Shown: positions 26,735 to 36,327, numbered from the stretch's first letter. The stretch is DNA of 64,000 nucleotides from Mycolicibacterium arabiense (GCF_010731815.2 NZ_AP022593.1:1116001-1180000); one strand, 5' to 3'. The notes: generated by a model from the letters alone, not told the origin. Translations and numbers: made by a program.

Positions 26735-27801
26735 GCCGCGACCGGTCCGGCAGGCAGCAGTGCCCGCGTCGTAGCGTCGAGCTGATATGACAGGATCGCC
26801 AGCGCGAACAGCCCGATCGACAGGTTGATCAGGGCGCCGAAACCCTCGGTGGCGAAGTCGACGAGTGCGGTCAGCAGGGTGAAGACGAGCGCGGCGTTGC
26901 GCAGCCACCGCAGCGGCCAGATGTCGTCGGTGCGTCTACGGGCCACCATCGCAGGCAGGGAGATGGCCAGCGTCAGGACGGCCGTCACCAGCAGGATGAC
27001 CGACGGCACGTTGAAGCCCTCGAGGTCGACCTTCAGGTGGTCGTCTTCGTAGAAGTAGCCGCCGAGCGCGACGCCGAGCGTGCCGAGTGACACGCCGAGG
27101 AAGGAGCCGGCGACCAGCAGCCACCCGACGATCGGGATCCACCGCGGACTGCGCAGGAAGCCGGGGATCAGCGCAATCGCCCGCTTCTGCGCCGCGTGCA
27201 GGCGATCGGAGGCGGGGTCGGCGGAGAGCAGCAGACCGCGGATGCGGTCGGCGTCGTCGGCGTCGGCTCCGAGTTCGGTGGCCCGCTCGACGAGCACCAG
27301 GCCGACCTCGCGCCTGCGCCGGGCCAGTCCCCGCGCGACGCCGTCGGCGGCGATCGACGCTGCCGACGCCAGGCATTCGACGGCGTTCAGCGGCCTGAAG
27401 TCCCGCACCATCCGGGCGCCGAGCAGGATGACGACCACGAGGATGTACATGATCTCCGCGGCGGGCCCGTAGAAGTAGTCGTTGTCCTTGGTGATGAACT
27501 TGCCGACCTCGTCGAGGAACAGGCCGAAGCCGATGCCGCCGAGCACCACGCAGAGCACGCGGGTGCCGAAGCCGAGCGTCATCCAGCCGATCACCAGGGC
27601 CAGCATCATGAACGCCCCGCCCCACAGCGCGTGTGCGATGTGCAGGTTGCCGCCGCCGATCTGCGGATAGCCGGTGAGCTGCAGGTAACCGCGGGTCAGC
27701 AGGATCGTCGCGATCGCGATGATGATGAAGGCCTCGGTGGAACCCGGGCCGACCGCGCTGCGGGTGATGACCCCGTGCCGCCCACGACGTGTCGCTGCCA
27801 C
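26716..27801 (-). CDS. Multi-pass membrane protein, function unknown
   Basis: This 361-residue protein has about four helices in its N-terminal half (EAFIIIAIATILL, LWGGAFMMLALVIGW, LGGIGFGLFLDEVGKF, IMYILVVVILLGARM), a cytoplasmic helical region (residues about 145-210) and four more helices at the C-terminus. A charged motif DEVGKFITKDNDYFYGPA lies between helices 3 and 4. The GTG at 27801 has GGAGG upstream. I do not recognise a family with a known role. Its end overlaps the DUF1990 gene by 19 bases. Confidence 0.8.
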   Translation of the reverse strand: MAATRRGRHGVITRSAVGPGSTEAFIIIAIATILLTRGYLQLTGYPQIGGGNLHIAHALWGGAFMMLALVIGWMTLGFGTRVLCVVLGGIGFGLFLDEVGKFITKDNDYFYGPAAEIMYILVVVILLGARMVRDFRPLNAVECLASAASIAADGVARGLARRRREVGLVLVERATELGADADDADRIRGLLLSADPASDRLHAAQKRAIALIPGFLRSPRWIPIVGWLLVAGSFLGVSLGTLGVALGGYFYEDDHLKVDLEGFNVPSVILLVTAVLTLAISLPAMVARRRTDDIWPLRWLRNAALVFTLLTALVDFATEGFGALINLSIGLFALAILSYQLDATTRALLPAGPVAAQTAAT

Positions 27802-27826
27802 CCAACCTCCGGCCGTCGTCGAACGG

Positions 27827-28585
27827 CTACCCCACCGTTCGCTCGAGCCACTCCAGCACCCCGCCGGCCACTTCGTCCAGTGCCGACTCCGCGACGATCC
27901 AGTGCGGCAGGTCCGGATGCACCCGATATTCGGCGCCGTAGCGCGCCGCGATGCGACGCGAGAGCCAGGGTGCGACGTTGCGATCGGCGCCTGCGCTGAC
28001 GCACAGCACCGGGCACGTGACCCTGGCGGCGTCGACCCGCGTGGCGGGCGCCCCCATCGACATCTCGCGGAAGACCCTGCCCGAGTCGCGCACCAGCAGC
28101 GGGATCAGCGCGGCCCGCTCGGTGGCAGGCAGCGTGTTCAAAGGGACCTCGCGCATGGTGCGCGCGGACGGTAGGAACGGACGCCCGGCGAGCACCCTGG
28201 GCAGGATCGGCACCAGGTACGGCAGCGCTCGCAGCTGGGGCCACAGCACGCCGGGCGGGATCGACGCCAGCAGCACTGCCGCGAGCGGCGCGCGGACGGC
28301 GGCGATCTTCTGCGTGAGCAGACCGCCCATGCTGTGACCCATGACGATCGCCGGTTCACCGATGTGGTCGTAGGCGTCGAGTGCCACCGCGAAGCAGTCT
28401 TCGATCCCCGTGCGCGCGAGCACGTGGTCGTCGGTCGGGTCGCGGCCAGGCAGTGTCGGCGCGTGCACCGCGTAGCCCGCGGCCTCCAGTCGGTCGATCC
28501 ATGGCCGAAGCAGCTCTGGTCGGCCGAAGACGCCGTGCAGCAACAGGATTGGCGGTGTCGGGCGGTCGGTGCGGTCGTCGGCCAT
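27827..28585 (-). CDS. Alpha/beta-fold hydrolase
   Basis: This 252-residue serine hydrolase shows ILLLHGVFGRPELLRPW, the nucleophile elbow GHSMGG, and a C-terminal DLPHWIV in which the His completes the triad. No signal peptide is visible, so it probably works in the cytoplasm on small lipids or esters. It lies 25 bases upstream of the multi-pass membrane protein gene on the same strand. Substrate unknown. Confidence 0.85.
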   Translation of the reverse strand: MADDRTDRPTPPILLLHGVFGRPELLRPWIDRLEAAGYAVHAPTLPGRDPTDDHVLARTGIEDCFAVALDAYDHIGEPAIVMGHSMGGLLTQKIAAVRAPLAAVLLASIPPGVLWPQLRALPYLVPILPRVLAGRPFLPSARTMREVPLNTLPATERAALIPLLVRDSGRVFREMSMGAPATRVDAARVTCPVLCVSAGADRNVAPWLSRRIAARYGAEYRVHPDLPHWIVAESALDEVAGGVLEWLERTVG

Positions 28586-28661
28586 GGGCTCAGTATGCCG
28601 ACGGGGACGACCGGTTTCGATTACCTCGGAGGTAGGCGTATCGCCCGGCAGTTAGTGCGCG

Positions 28662-29594
28662 CTAGCGGATGAACCGGGCGATCACAGTGGCCATTTCCAC
28701 AGGTCGCTCCTCCTGGACGTAATGGCCCGCCCCTTCGACGGCGTGTTCGTCGACGTTGCGAGCGACCCGTCGCAGCGCGTCGGCGCTGAGTGCGACCTCG
28801 CCGACCCCAGCCAGCGCCATCGTCGGCATGTCGAGCAGCTCCCCGGCGTCTGCCCGGTTGTTGGATGCATCGAGGTATATCGCTCGGTACTGGGCCAGCG
28901 CGGCGGTGAGTCGGCCTGGGCGGCGGTACGCCTCGACATACTCGTCGATCACTCCCGATCGACGCATGACGTCACTCGTGATGAACCGGGTGAAGTACTC
29001 GCGCTCGCGGCCACCGATCAACGTCTCCGGCACGATGTCCTGCTGGAAGAAGGCCAGGTGCGGAAGGCCCCGGCCTGGTTCGCGGAAATCGAGTAGTTCC
29101 TCGAGACCGAACCCGGGGATCGTCGCGCCCGACAGGATCAGGTGGCTGACCTCGTCCCGATACTGTCGCGCATAGGAATACGCCACCCAACCGCCCGTGT
29201 CGTGTCCCAGCACTGCGACGCGATCCCGGCCCTCGGACGCGACGACTTCGTGCATCGCACGTGCCATGCTGTCGGCGTCGTACCTCCCTGCGAGAGATGA
29301 ACATCCGACGCCGGGCAAATCAGGAGCGATGACCCTGTGACTTCTTCCGAGCGTCGTCATGACGTCGCGCCATGTGTACCACGTCTCTGGAAAACCGTGC
29401 AGGAGCATCACTGCGGGCCCATCGCCACCGACCACGGCGTGAACGGTGGCCCCGCCGACGTCCACCTCGCGGCTGGTGAATCCCTCGGGAATCGCACCGC
29501 AGTGCGCGCCTTCCTCGTCGCCCGTGCGGCCCGAGCATCCCGCCAGGACGGCGACGGCGAGCAGCACGACGATGAAGCCTCTACCCCGCCCCAC
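28662..29594 (-). CDS. Alpha/beta-hydrolase lipoprotein (epoxide-hydrolase-like)
   Basis: From GTG 29594 the product has 310 residues, with a lipoprotein signal (RGRGFIVVLLAVAVLAGC, lipobox Cys at about 19) and a hydrolase domain: HGFPETWYTW, the nucleophile elbow LGHDTGGWVA with Asp as nucleophile, and AGHYVQEERP with the catalytic His. This triad is that of soluble epoxide hydrolases and haloalkane/fluoroacetate dehalogenases. The start overlaps the preceding membrane-protein gene by 14 bases. It is the last gene of a four-gene operon with a molybdopterin oxidoreductase. It would act outside the membrane. Confidence 0.85.
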   Translation of the reverse strand: MGRGRGFIVVLLAVAVLAGCSGRTGDEEGAHCGAIPEGFTSREVDVGGATVHAVVGGDGPAVMLLHGFPETWYTWRDVMTTLGRSHRVIAPDLPGVGCSSLAGRYDADSMARAMHEVVASEGRDRVAVLGHDTGGWVAYSYARQYRDEVSHLILSGATIPGFGLEELLDFREPGRGLPHLAFFQQDIVPETLIGGREREYFTRFITSDVMRRSGVIDEYVEAYRRPGRLTAALAQYRAIYLDASNNRADAGELLDMPTMALAGVGEVALSADALRRVARNVDEHAVEGAGHYVQEERPVEMATVIARFIR

Positions 29595-30075
29595 GTCGCC
29601 GAACCAGCAGGACGCGCACCCCGTAGGCAACGGCGCTGACCGCGAAGAAGGACGCGGTGAGCCACAGCCAACGCGCGAGGAAGGGTTCTTGGGTCTGGCC
29701 GGTCGCGGCTTCATACGCCGGTCCGCCCTGTTCGATGATGCCCGGCAGGAAGACGAGGAAGATCAGTGCTGCCGCCATCGCCGGCAGGCGTACGTAGTTG
29801 ATCGGCGAGAGACCTGCCGGGGCGATGCGCCGGGTGCTGCGTGCCAAGATTCGGTCGGCCAGCGCGTACACCGGAAACGCGATCAGATCGTGGGCGATGA
29901 CGGCGACCACGAACCACACGGCGATCGACTGCCACCAGGAGTTCGGATTCCACAGCGAGGTGGGTTTCATCGTCGCCACCACCGAGACGACGAAGGCGAA
30001 ACCCGCCAGCATCAGAAGCAGGTGACCGGGACCCGATCCGTAGCACCTGGCGAAGCGGGCGAGCACGGATCTCAC
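29581..30075 (-). CDS. Small four-helix membrane protein
   Basis: This 164-residue protein has four predicted helices (HLLLMLAGFAFVVSVVA, SIAVWFVVAVIAHDLIAF, LPAMAAALIFLVFLPGII, LWLTASFFAVSAVAYGVRV). It starts at GTG 30075, overlapping the stop of the molybdopterin fusion gene by four bases, and its end overlaps the hydrolase lipoprotein start. It may be a subunit or an assembly partner of the neighbouring oxidoreductase, but this rests on gene order only. Confidence 0.8.
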   Translation of the reverse strand: MRSVLARFARCYGSGPGHLLLMLAGFAFVVSVVATMKPTSLWNPNSWWQSIAVWFVVAVIAHDLIAFPVYALADRILARSTRRIAPAGLSPINYVRLPAMAAALIFLVFLPGIIEQGGPAYEAATGQTQEPFLARWLWLTASFFAVSAVAYGVRVLLVRRRGAG

Positions 30076-31352
30076 GTGGCTGCCTCGAAGTCGATGGTGG
30101 CGACCCACTTGGTGTTGTGCACACCGGGCAACGCGGGAACGATGACGCGGGCGGGAAAGCCGTGGTCGAGCGACAGGTCGGCGCCGTTGACCTGCAGCGC
30201 GAGCAGCGCATCGGGATTGCCAATCTGGTTGGCCTGCAACGCGGCTCGATTGAACGCGCCGCTGCGTTCCAGCGAGGCCACCCGCGCCGACCGCGGTGTC
30301 GGCACCCCGGCCATCCCGGCGAGGTCACGCAATCTGACCCCCGTCCACGTCTCGGTCGTCGACCAGCCCTCCACGCAGGCGATCGGTAGCCGCGCGGTGT
30401 GTTGTGGCATCGCGAGAAGGGCGGCGCGGTCGAGCACGACGGGACTTGGGCCTCCGCGCAGTGTCACTCGCCACTGCGGACCCGTGGTCGCCGGGTCGAT
30501 TCCCGCTGCGACCGCCGTTCGATTGACCTGGAAGTCGTTGGGCCCCGGTCCCCTCTCGCGACCCCGCGGAAGCAACAGCGCGAATTGCCGAGTGACACCG
30601 CCGAGAGTTTGTCCGGCGGTCAGCACCGCGATGAGAAGCGCGCCGCCACCGACCACGGCCAGCGCTCCCCGGCGGCTGATGGTGGCCGGTGCGGGATCAG
30701 AGGACACCAAGCCGTCGATGTCGGTGGGTTCCACCGTGGTGTCTCTGGTGTTGGTACGCATCACCTCACGGGACGACATGGTCTTCAGCGCAGCGATCAT
30801 TCGGGGAACCTTCAGCATCGCGTGGATGACGAATCCCGCGATGAAGACCCACGCACCCCAGTAGTGAGCGGTATAGAAGCTGAACCCGAAGATGTAGTCG
30901 TACTGGATGTTCAAGACACCGGTGACGATTTCGAAGAGGATGCCACCCACGAGCATCAGCAGTGAAACCCGTTCCAGCGCCTGAGCGACCGAACGTGCCG
31001 GCGGCCACATGAACAGCCTCGGTATCACCGACCACAGCTTCGCCAGGACGATGGGGATGAGGATCAGGCCGAGCCCGACGTGCAGGCCCTGGTTCAGTTG
31101 GTACAGCCAGGACGGCCGGGATGGCCAGTCGAAGGTCGGCAATTTGAACCACCCGACGTCGCCTGGGATGGCCTGCCCGAACTGCGGACCGTAGGCGATG
31201 TAGGACAGCAAGCCGGTCAGGATGACGATCGGCAGCGTGACCAGCAGGACGAGCCCCAGGACGGATGTCAGCCAAGGTCCTCGCAAGGGACTGCGCCATC
31301 GGAAAGGCCGCGCATCGGTCGACTGTGCGTCCCTGGCGTCGTCGTCGGTCAC
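30072..31352 (-). CDS. Cytochrome b561-like / molybdopterin oxidoreductase fusion with internal Tat-like helix
   Basis: The 426-residue product fuses two modules. Residues 25-180 form four helices like a di-heme cytochrome b, with candidate heme ligands H91, H163 and H177. Residues 226-250 form a fifth helix preceded by SRRGAL, a twin-arginine-like motif. Residues 295-426 are a sulfite-oxidase/YedY-type molybdopterin domain with the expected Mo-ligating Cys326 in IACVEGWSTTETW. Electrons would pass between the Mo site outside and hemes in the membrane. The GTG start at 31352 follows the methyltransferase stop by 37 bases. The substrate is unknown. The architecture suggests Sec insertion of helices 1-4 and Tat export of the folded cofactor domain. 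Confidence 0.9.
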   Translation of the reverse strand: MTDDDARDAQSTDARPFRWRSPLRGPWLTSVLGLVLLVTLPIVILTGLLSYIAYGPQFGQAIPGDVGWFKLPTFDWPSRPSWLYQLNQGLHVGLGLILIPIVLAKLWSVIPRLFMWPPARSVAQALERVSLLMLVGGILFEIVTGVLNIQYDYIFGFSFYTAHYWGAWVFIAGFVIHAMLKVPRMIAALKTMSSREVMRTNTRDTTVEPTDIDGLVSSDPAPATISRRGALAVVGGGALLIAVLTAGQTLGGVTRQFALLLPRGRERGPGPNDFQVNRTAVAAGIDPATTGPQWRVTLRGGPSPVVLDRAALLAMPQHTARLPIACVEGWSTTETWTGVRLRDLAGMAGVPTPRSARVASLERSGAFNRAALQANQIGNPDALLALQVNGADLSLDHGFPARVIVPALPGVHNTKWVATIDFEAAT

Positions 31353-31389
31353 CTGTAATCCCTCGTTTTCGCGCGGACGTTCCGCAAGG

Positions 31390-32019
31390 CTAGATGCGTG
31401 CCATGCTCGCCACGGCGCGATCGCCGATGACGTGCACGTCCTTCAGTCGCAAACCCGAGCGCTCGGCGAGTTCGTCGGCGCAGTCGATGCCGACCATGGA
31501 CCACGGAAACCACGGTCCCGACTCGTCGTCCGTCTCGAGCCGCACTTGGGTATTCGTGGTGCCCGCGTACTTCGCGTCGAACTCCGCGATGCAGTGTCCA
31601 CCGTCGGCGAGCAGGTGACGCGATCGTCGGAGGATGCGCTCCGGATCCGCGCCGAGTCCGACGTTGCCGTCGATCAAGAGCACGGTGCGCCACGACCCGG
31701 CGCCGGGAAGGGGGCCGAAGACGTCGGCCCGCATCGTGGCTGCGCCGAGCGCCTGCGCCAGCCGCACCGCGTGTGACGATCGGTCCACCCCGAGCGCAGG
31801 AACGCCGGCGCGCGCCAGGCGAGCAATCAACCGGCCGGGTCCACAGCCCAACTCGATGGTCGATCCGTCGCACATCGCCAGGACGGCGTCGTCGAAGGGC
31901 TCGTCGACGGCGCAGTTGCCGAGCCAGCGCTGTACCGGGAGTTCGGCCCTGTGACCATCCGCATGCCGGAGGAAACATCGCTCGCCGGCCAGCGCGCGCT
32001 CGTACAGCTCACCGAACAT
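31390..32019 (-). CDS. Class I SAM-dependent methyltransferase
   Basis: This 209-residue protein has the Rossmann-type SAM site [25 protein letters not shown], and a later strand AEFDAKYAG. The ATG at 32019 ([13 protein letters not shown]) has GAGG seven bases upstream; the longer ORF is not protein-like. It is the first gene of the operon with the molybdopterin fusion, the small membrane protein and the hydrolase lipoprotein. The methyl acceptor is unknown. Confidence 0.85.
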   Translation of the reverse strand: MFGELYERALAGERCFLRHADGHRAELPVQRWLGNCAVDEPFDDAVLAMCDGSTIELGCGPGRLIARLARAGVPALGVDRSSHAVRLAQALGAATMRADVFGPLPGAGSWRTVLLIDGNVGLGADPERILRRSRHLLADGGHCIAEFDAKYAGTTNTQVRLETDDESGPWFPWSMVGIDCADELAERSGLRLKDVHVIGDRAVASMARI

Positions 32020-32294
32020 CAAGACCTCATTCCAGCCGTGGACTCCGTCGGCGCGGTCACGTGCACTGCTTTGCCGACTACAGCTGGAGCGCCATACGGG
32101 TCGGTACCCGTTGCGGTCATCGCCAAACCGCCTACCAGCGCCAACGACGCCTTCCGCGCGCAACGCCGGCCGTCGGTGACCGGGTCGGCAGAGTCAGCGG
32201 CATGCCATCGCGTGTTGCGGTATGTGGCCTCGTCGCCGATCCTGGTTGGGTCCGACGCCCGAACCGCCGAACTCATGGAGGACGACACGCACCC

Positions 32295-33089
32295 GTGAAG
32301 GTCCATCACCTCAACTGCGGCACCATGGACTCCCCCGGCGCGGCGATCGTGTGCCACGTGCTGCTGGTCGAGACCGACGGCGGCCTGGTGCTCGTCGACT
32401 CCGGTTTCGGGCTCCGGGACTGTGCCGACCCATCGCGGATCGGCGTCACCCGGCATCTGCTTCGGCCCCGCTTCGATCCCGAGGAGACCGCCGCGCGGCA
32501 GATCCGGCGGATGGGCTTCGAGATCGCCGACGTGCGGCACATCGTCACCACGCACTTCGACATCGACCACATCGGCGGTTTGGCCGACTTCCCGGACGCC
32601 CGGATCCACGTCACCGCAGCAGAAGTCGCGGGCGCGATGACGTCACCGGACCGGGTCGAACGGTTCCGGTACCGACCCGCCCAGTGGGCGCACGGACCGG
32701 ACATCGTCACCCACGACCCCGACGGCGAGTCGTGGCGCGGCTTCCCCGCGGCCAAGGAACTCGACGAGATCGCACCGGGCATCGTGCTGATCTCGCTGCC
32801 CGGGCACAGCCGGGGCCACGCCTGCGTCGCCGTCGACGCGGGACACCGCTGGGTCCTGCACTGCGGCGACGCCTTCTACTACCGCGGCACCCTCGACGGC
32901 CACACGCCGGTACCGCTTTCGATCAGGGTGTCCGAGGCCATGGTCGCGCACGACTCGAAGAAGCTGCGCGAGAACCAGGCCCGCCTCGCCGAGCTGCACG
33001 AGCGCCGCGACCCGGACCTACTCATCGTGTCCGCGCACGACCCGACCCTGCTTGCGCAGGCTGTGGCCACCAGCGACGTCGCGCGGTAG
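32295..33089 (+). CDS. MBL-fold metallo-hydrolase
   Basis: This 264-residue protein has the metallo-beta-lactamase fold with a complete metal site: [10 protein letters not shown] (the HxxxDH motif), LPGHSRGH and CGDAFYY. Such proteins hydrolyse lactones, esters, or phosphodiesters; the sequence resembles N-acyl homoserine lactonase-like members, but I cannot name the substrate. The start is GTG 32295 ([15 protein letters not shown]), since the upstream part of the open frame covers the divergent methyltransferase. The next gene starts 10 bases after its stop, so the two are co-transcribed. The 275 bases between it and the methyltransferase gene hold both promoters; I see no convincing site there. 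Confidence 0.88.
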   Translation: MKVHHLNCGTMDSPGAAIVCHVLLVETDGGLVLVDSGFGLRDCADPSRIGVTRHLLRPRFDPEETAARQIRRMGFEIADVRHIVTTHFDIDHIGGLADFPDARIHVTAAEVAGAMTSPDRVERFRYRPAQWAHGPDIVTHDPDGESWRGFPAAKELDEIAPGIVLISLPGHSRGHACVAVDAGHRWVLHCGDAFYYRGTLDGHTPVPLSIRVSEAMVAHDSKKLRENQARLAELHERRDPDLLIVSAHDPTLLAQAVATSDVAR

Positions 33090-33098
33090 GTTCCAGCG

Positions 33099-33596
33099 AT
33101 GGACGACGCCGCCGCGCTGATGGAGATCGAGGCGATCAAGCAGCTGAAGGCACGGTATTGCCGCCTGCTGGACGCCAAGGACTGGCCGGCATGGCGGCAG
33201 CTGTTCACCGACGACTTCGTCAGCGACACCAGCAAGGCGGGCGGGGTGGTCATATCCGGCGCCGACGACTTCGTCGCCTTCCTGCGCAAGACGCTGGGGT
33301 CGCCGAACAAGCCGACCGTTCACCAGGTGCACGCACCCGAGATCGAGTTGACGTCCGCGACGACGGCTCGCGGGGTGTGGGCCCTCCAGGACGTGGTGCG
33401 CCTGGCGCCCGCCCTGAACCTCGCGGGATACGGCCACTACCACGAGACCTACGAAAAGGACGAAACCGGTTGGCGCATCAAGACGTCGACGCTGACCCGG
33501 CTGCGTGAGGACGTGTTCAACCCGGTACTGAGCGTGCGAATCTCCGACCGGATGCGCCGTGGTGGGGCGCGTCTGGCCAAGCGGATGGCGAAGTGA
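33099..33596 (+). CDS. SnoaL-like / NTF2-fold protein
   Basis: This 165-residue protein is of the nuclear transport factor 2 fold used in SnoaL-like cyclases and dehydratases, seen from AIKQLKARYCRLLDAKDWPAWRQLFTDDF (N-terminal helix pair) and VHQVHAPEIELT. Members are common in steroid and aromatic catabolic loci of mycobacteria. It follows the MBL hydrolase gene by 10 bases. Whether it is catalytic is not clear. Confidence 0.82.
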   Translation: MDDAAALMEIEAIKQLKARYCRLLDAKDWPAWRQLFTDDFVSDTSKAGGVVISGADDFVAFLRKTLGSPNKPTVHQVHAPEIELTSATTARGVWALQDVVRLAPALNLAGYGHYHETYEKDETGWRIKTSTLTRLREDVFNPVLSVRISDRMRRGGARLAKRMAK

Positions 33597-33616
33597 CCCG
33601 CGCGCACGACTGACGG

Positions 33617-34507
33617 TCAGACCGGGATGGCCGTGCCCGTCTCGCGCTCGGCGAAGTCGACGATGCGGGCGGCGATCTCGTAGTCGCACGCCACCGCGGA
33701 CCGGCCGATCAGCACGGGACCGCCGCGCAGCCCGAACCGGCCGTCGACCCCGACGTAGCTGCCCGGCGGGATCGGCTCGCTGAGGCAGTACAGCGTGGGC
33801 GCCGCGCCTTCCTCGATGTCGTTGGCCAACACGCTGCCGACTGCCTGCACGCCGCGGTGCACCAGCGACATCACCCGGTTGTCGGAGACGTTGGACAGGT
33901 TCGACGCGACCCAGCCGGGATGGGTCAGCTGGGTCACGACCGGTGACCCGGCCACGCGTAGCCGGCGGTCCAGCTCGAGGCCCCACAGCATGACCGCGAG
34001 CTTCGACCTGGCGTAGGCGCCCATAACGTTCCACTTGGCGTTGCGCAGATGCAGGTCGTCGAGGTCGAGTTTGGCCGAGCGGTGGGCGTCGGAGCCGACG
34101 TTGACGATCTTCGACCGCACCCGGCCGAACAGCAGGTTCGTCAGCGCGAAGGGGCCGAGGAGGTTGGTGCCGATGGTCATCTCGAACCCGTCGACGGTGT
34201 CCCTGCGGTGCTGGGACAACGCGCCCGCGTTGTTGATCAGGACGTCGACGTCGCCTTCGAGCTTGGCGGGAAACGCCCGCACCGAGGACATGTCGGCGAG
34301 GTCCAGTTCGACCACCGACGTCGACCCGCCGATCTCGGCCGCCCGCTGCTCCCCCAGCGTGGTGTTGCGCACGGCGAGGATGACGTGCGCGCCCGCACGG
34401 GTCAGCGCCCGGGCGGTGCCCAGCCCCACGCCGTTGGTCGCGCCGGTCACGATGATGCGCTGACCGCTCAGGTCGCCGAGTCGGTCCGGGGTCCAGTTCG
34501 TCGTCAC
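33617..34507 (-). CDS. Short-chain dehydrogenase/reductase
   Basis: This 296-residue oxidoreductase has the NAD(P)-binding motif TGATNGVGLG, the NNAG motif (VLINNAGAL), and the active-site YARSK. It is of the retinol-dehydrogenase/oxidoreductase type with a long C-terminus. The GTG at 34507 is 31 bases after the CoA-transferase stop, so it is probably in the same transcript. Substrate unknown. Confidence 0.9.
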   Translation of the reverse strand: MTTNWTPDRLGDLSGQRIIVTGATNGVGLGTARALTRAGAHVILAVRNTTLGEQRAAEIGGSTSVVELDLADMSSVRAFPAKLEGDVDVLINNAGALSQHRRDTVDGFEMTIGTNLLGPFALTNLLFGRVRSKIVNVGSDAHRSAKLDLDDLHLRNAKWNVMGAYARSKLAVMLWGLELDRRLRVAGSPVVTQLTHPGWVASNLSNVSDNRVMSLVHRGVQAVGSVLANDIEEGAAPTLYCLSEPIPPGSYVGVDGRFGLRGGPVLIGRSAVACDYEIAARIVDFAERETGTAIPV

Positions 34508-34538
34508 GGTAGGTGACCCTACCGACGCAGCGACGGGG

Positions 34539-35765
34539 TCAGGCGATCGCGCCGGACTCCTTGAGTGCTTCGATGCGGTCCCAGTCCAGCCCGAGTTCCA
34601 TCAGCACCAGCTCGGTGTGCTCGGAAGCCATTGGCGCCCGCGTGGTTTCGAGCGGTTCGTGGTTGAACTGCACGGGCCCGCGCACCACCTTGAACGGCTC
34701 GCCGCCATCGCCTGCCTCGACCTCGGCGATCATGTCGTTGGCGATGGCCTGCTCGTCGACGGCGAGGTCCAGCAGGCTCTGGAACGGTGCCCACTGACCC
34801 TTCATGGTCTTGAGGTGCTGGCGCCAGTAGTCGAACGGCCTGCTGCGGATCGAGTCGGCGATCATCTCGGCGGCGGCCGCGGCGTTCTCGATAAGCGGCA
34901 TGACGTCGGAGAACCGCGGGTCGTCGGCGAGTTCCGGCAATCCCAGGTGCTCGAATGCGTCCCGGATGTAGCCGGTGGGGCTGACGATGCACAGGTTGAT
35001 GGTGCCGCCGTCGGAGGTCAGGTAGTTGCCGAGGAACGGATTGAACGTCGGGCCAACGGCATTGGGCATCGTCGAGCGCATGGTCTCGCCGACCTCCATG
35101 CCCTGGGTCACGCTGGCGCCTGCCGCCCACCAGGCGGTGCTGAGCAGGGAGACGTCGATCTCGGCGGTCTCGCCGGTACGCTCGCGGTGGAACAGCGCCG
35201 CGGAGATGCCACCCGCGATGTTCATCCCGCCGATGGAGTCGCCGAATGCGGGAATGCCTTGCGACAGTGCGCCGCCGAGTTCTTCCGGGGTCAGTGCGTG
35301 GCCGACGCCGCTGCGGGTCCAGAACGCCGTTCCGTCGAAGCCGCCGACGAGCCGTTCGGGCCCCTTGTCGCCGTACGCGCTGCCGCGGGCGTAGATGATG
35401 TCCGGGTTCACGGCGCGAATGTGCTCGACGTCGAACCTGTTCTTCTGCCTGGCCTGCGGCATGTAGTTGGTGAGGAAGACGTCGGCGGTCTTGGCGAGTT
35501 CGTAGAGCACCTCCTGCCCTTGCGCCGTCGAGACGTCGATGCCGACGCTGCGCTTGCCGCGATTGGGATGCTCGATCAGCGGGTGGCGGTTCGGGTCGAG
35601 TTGGATGCCGCCCATGTAGAGGAAGCCGCGTTGGGTGTCGCCGCGCACGGGGTGCTCGACCTTGATGACGTCTGCGCCCCAGTCCGCGAGGATCGCGCCC
35701 GCCGCGGGGACGAACGTGAACTGGGCAACCTCGAGGACGCGGACTCCCTCCATCACCTTGATCAC
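34539..35765 (-). CDS. CaiB/BaiF (family III) CoA-transferase
   Basis: Family III enzymes move CoA between carboxylic acids through an Asp-bound intermediate. The 408-residue product starts VIKVMEGVRVLEVAQFTFVP, shows ADWGADVIKVEHP and NRGKRSVGID, and the probable catalytic Asp in AEIDVSLL. GGAG lies nine bases before the GTG at 35765. It is placed between a small unknown gene (83 bases upstream) and an SDR. The acyl substrate cannot be read, but a steroid or branched acid is plausible in mycobacteria. Confidence 0.92.
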   Translation of the reverse strand: MIKVMEGVRVLEVAQFTFVPAAGAILADWGADVIKVEHPVRGDTQRGFLYMGGIQLDPNRHPLIEHPNRGKRSVGIDVSTAQGQEVLYELAKTADVFLTNYMPQARQKNRFDVEHIRAVNPDIIYARGSAYGDKGPERLVGGFDGTAFWTRSGVGHALTPEELGGALSQGIPAFGDSIGGMNIAGGISAALFHRERTGETAEIDVSLLSTAWWAAGASVTQGMEVGETMRSTMPNAVGPTFNPFLGNYLTSDGGTINLCIVSPTGYIRDAFEHLGLPELADDPRFSDVMPLIENAAAAAEMIADSIRSRPFDYWRQHLKTMKGQWAPFQSLLDLAVDEQAIANDMIAEVEAGDGGEPFKVVRGPVQFNHEPLETTRAPMASEHTELVLMELGLDWDRIEALKESGAIA

Positions 35766-35847
35766 GTGAACGCACTCCTTCTCCTGGATAGCCCGCCATT
35801 ACACATATGGCTCCGACTGTAACCGCTTCCGCGTCGGCGCCCGGGTC

Positions 35848-36327
35848 TTATCGCGCCCAGATCCGAAGGCTCGCCACGCCAACACCGTCGTCGTGGATGC
35901 GCTGGAAGTTGCGGCCGCCACGCGCGAAGGTCGCCAGCACCGCCCCGGGCGCTTCGGTGGGCAGGACGGGACGGTGCTGCCAGGCGCATCTGCGCACATG
36001 CACCAAGTCGACGGCCGTCGCGTCGGGGTCGGCGTCGTAGAACCAGGGGCCGTGCAGCCTGCCGAGCCAGAACAGCCCATCGGTGTCACGCGTCCAGGCG
36101 AAGGCACCGTCGGGCACGTCGGCGAAGCGGGCGATGCGCCGGGCCAGCCGGTCGTCGTGGTCGGCCGCGGCCATCCGCACCGCGGTGTCGACGTCGCCGG
36201 GCGGCACCTCGAGGACGCCGCCGAACCCGCACACGCCATGGGCCAGACCCCGGCGAATCGACGACTCCGGCGGTACGTCGTCGCGGCGGGACCGCATCGG
36301 GGCGCGGTAGGCCTCGGGTTCGGTCAT
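35848..36327 (-). CDS. Hypothetical protein coupled to the PucR gene
   Basis: I do not recognise this 159-residue cytoplasmic protein. It is rich in charged residues and Trp (AFAWTRDTDGLFWLGRLHGPWFYD), with no signal or helix. Its ATG overlaps the stop of the PucR gene as ATGA, so it is translated with the regulator. It may serve the same pathway or modulate the regulator. Confidence 0.75.
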   Translation of the reverse strand: MTEPEAYRAPMRSRRDDVPPESSIRRGLAHGVCGFGGVLEVPPGDVDTAVRMAAADHDDRLARRIARFADVPDGAFAWTRDTDGLFWLGRLHGPWFYDADPDATAVDLVHVRRCAWQHRPVLPTEAPGAVLATFARGGRNFQRIHDDGVGVASLRIWAR

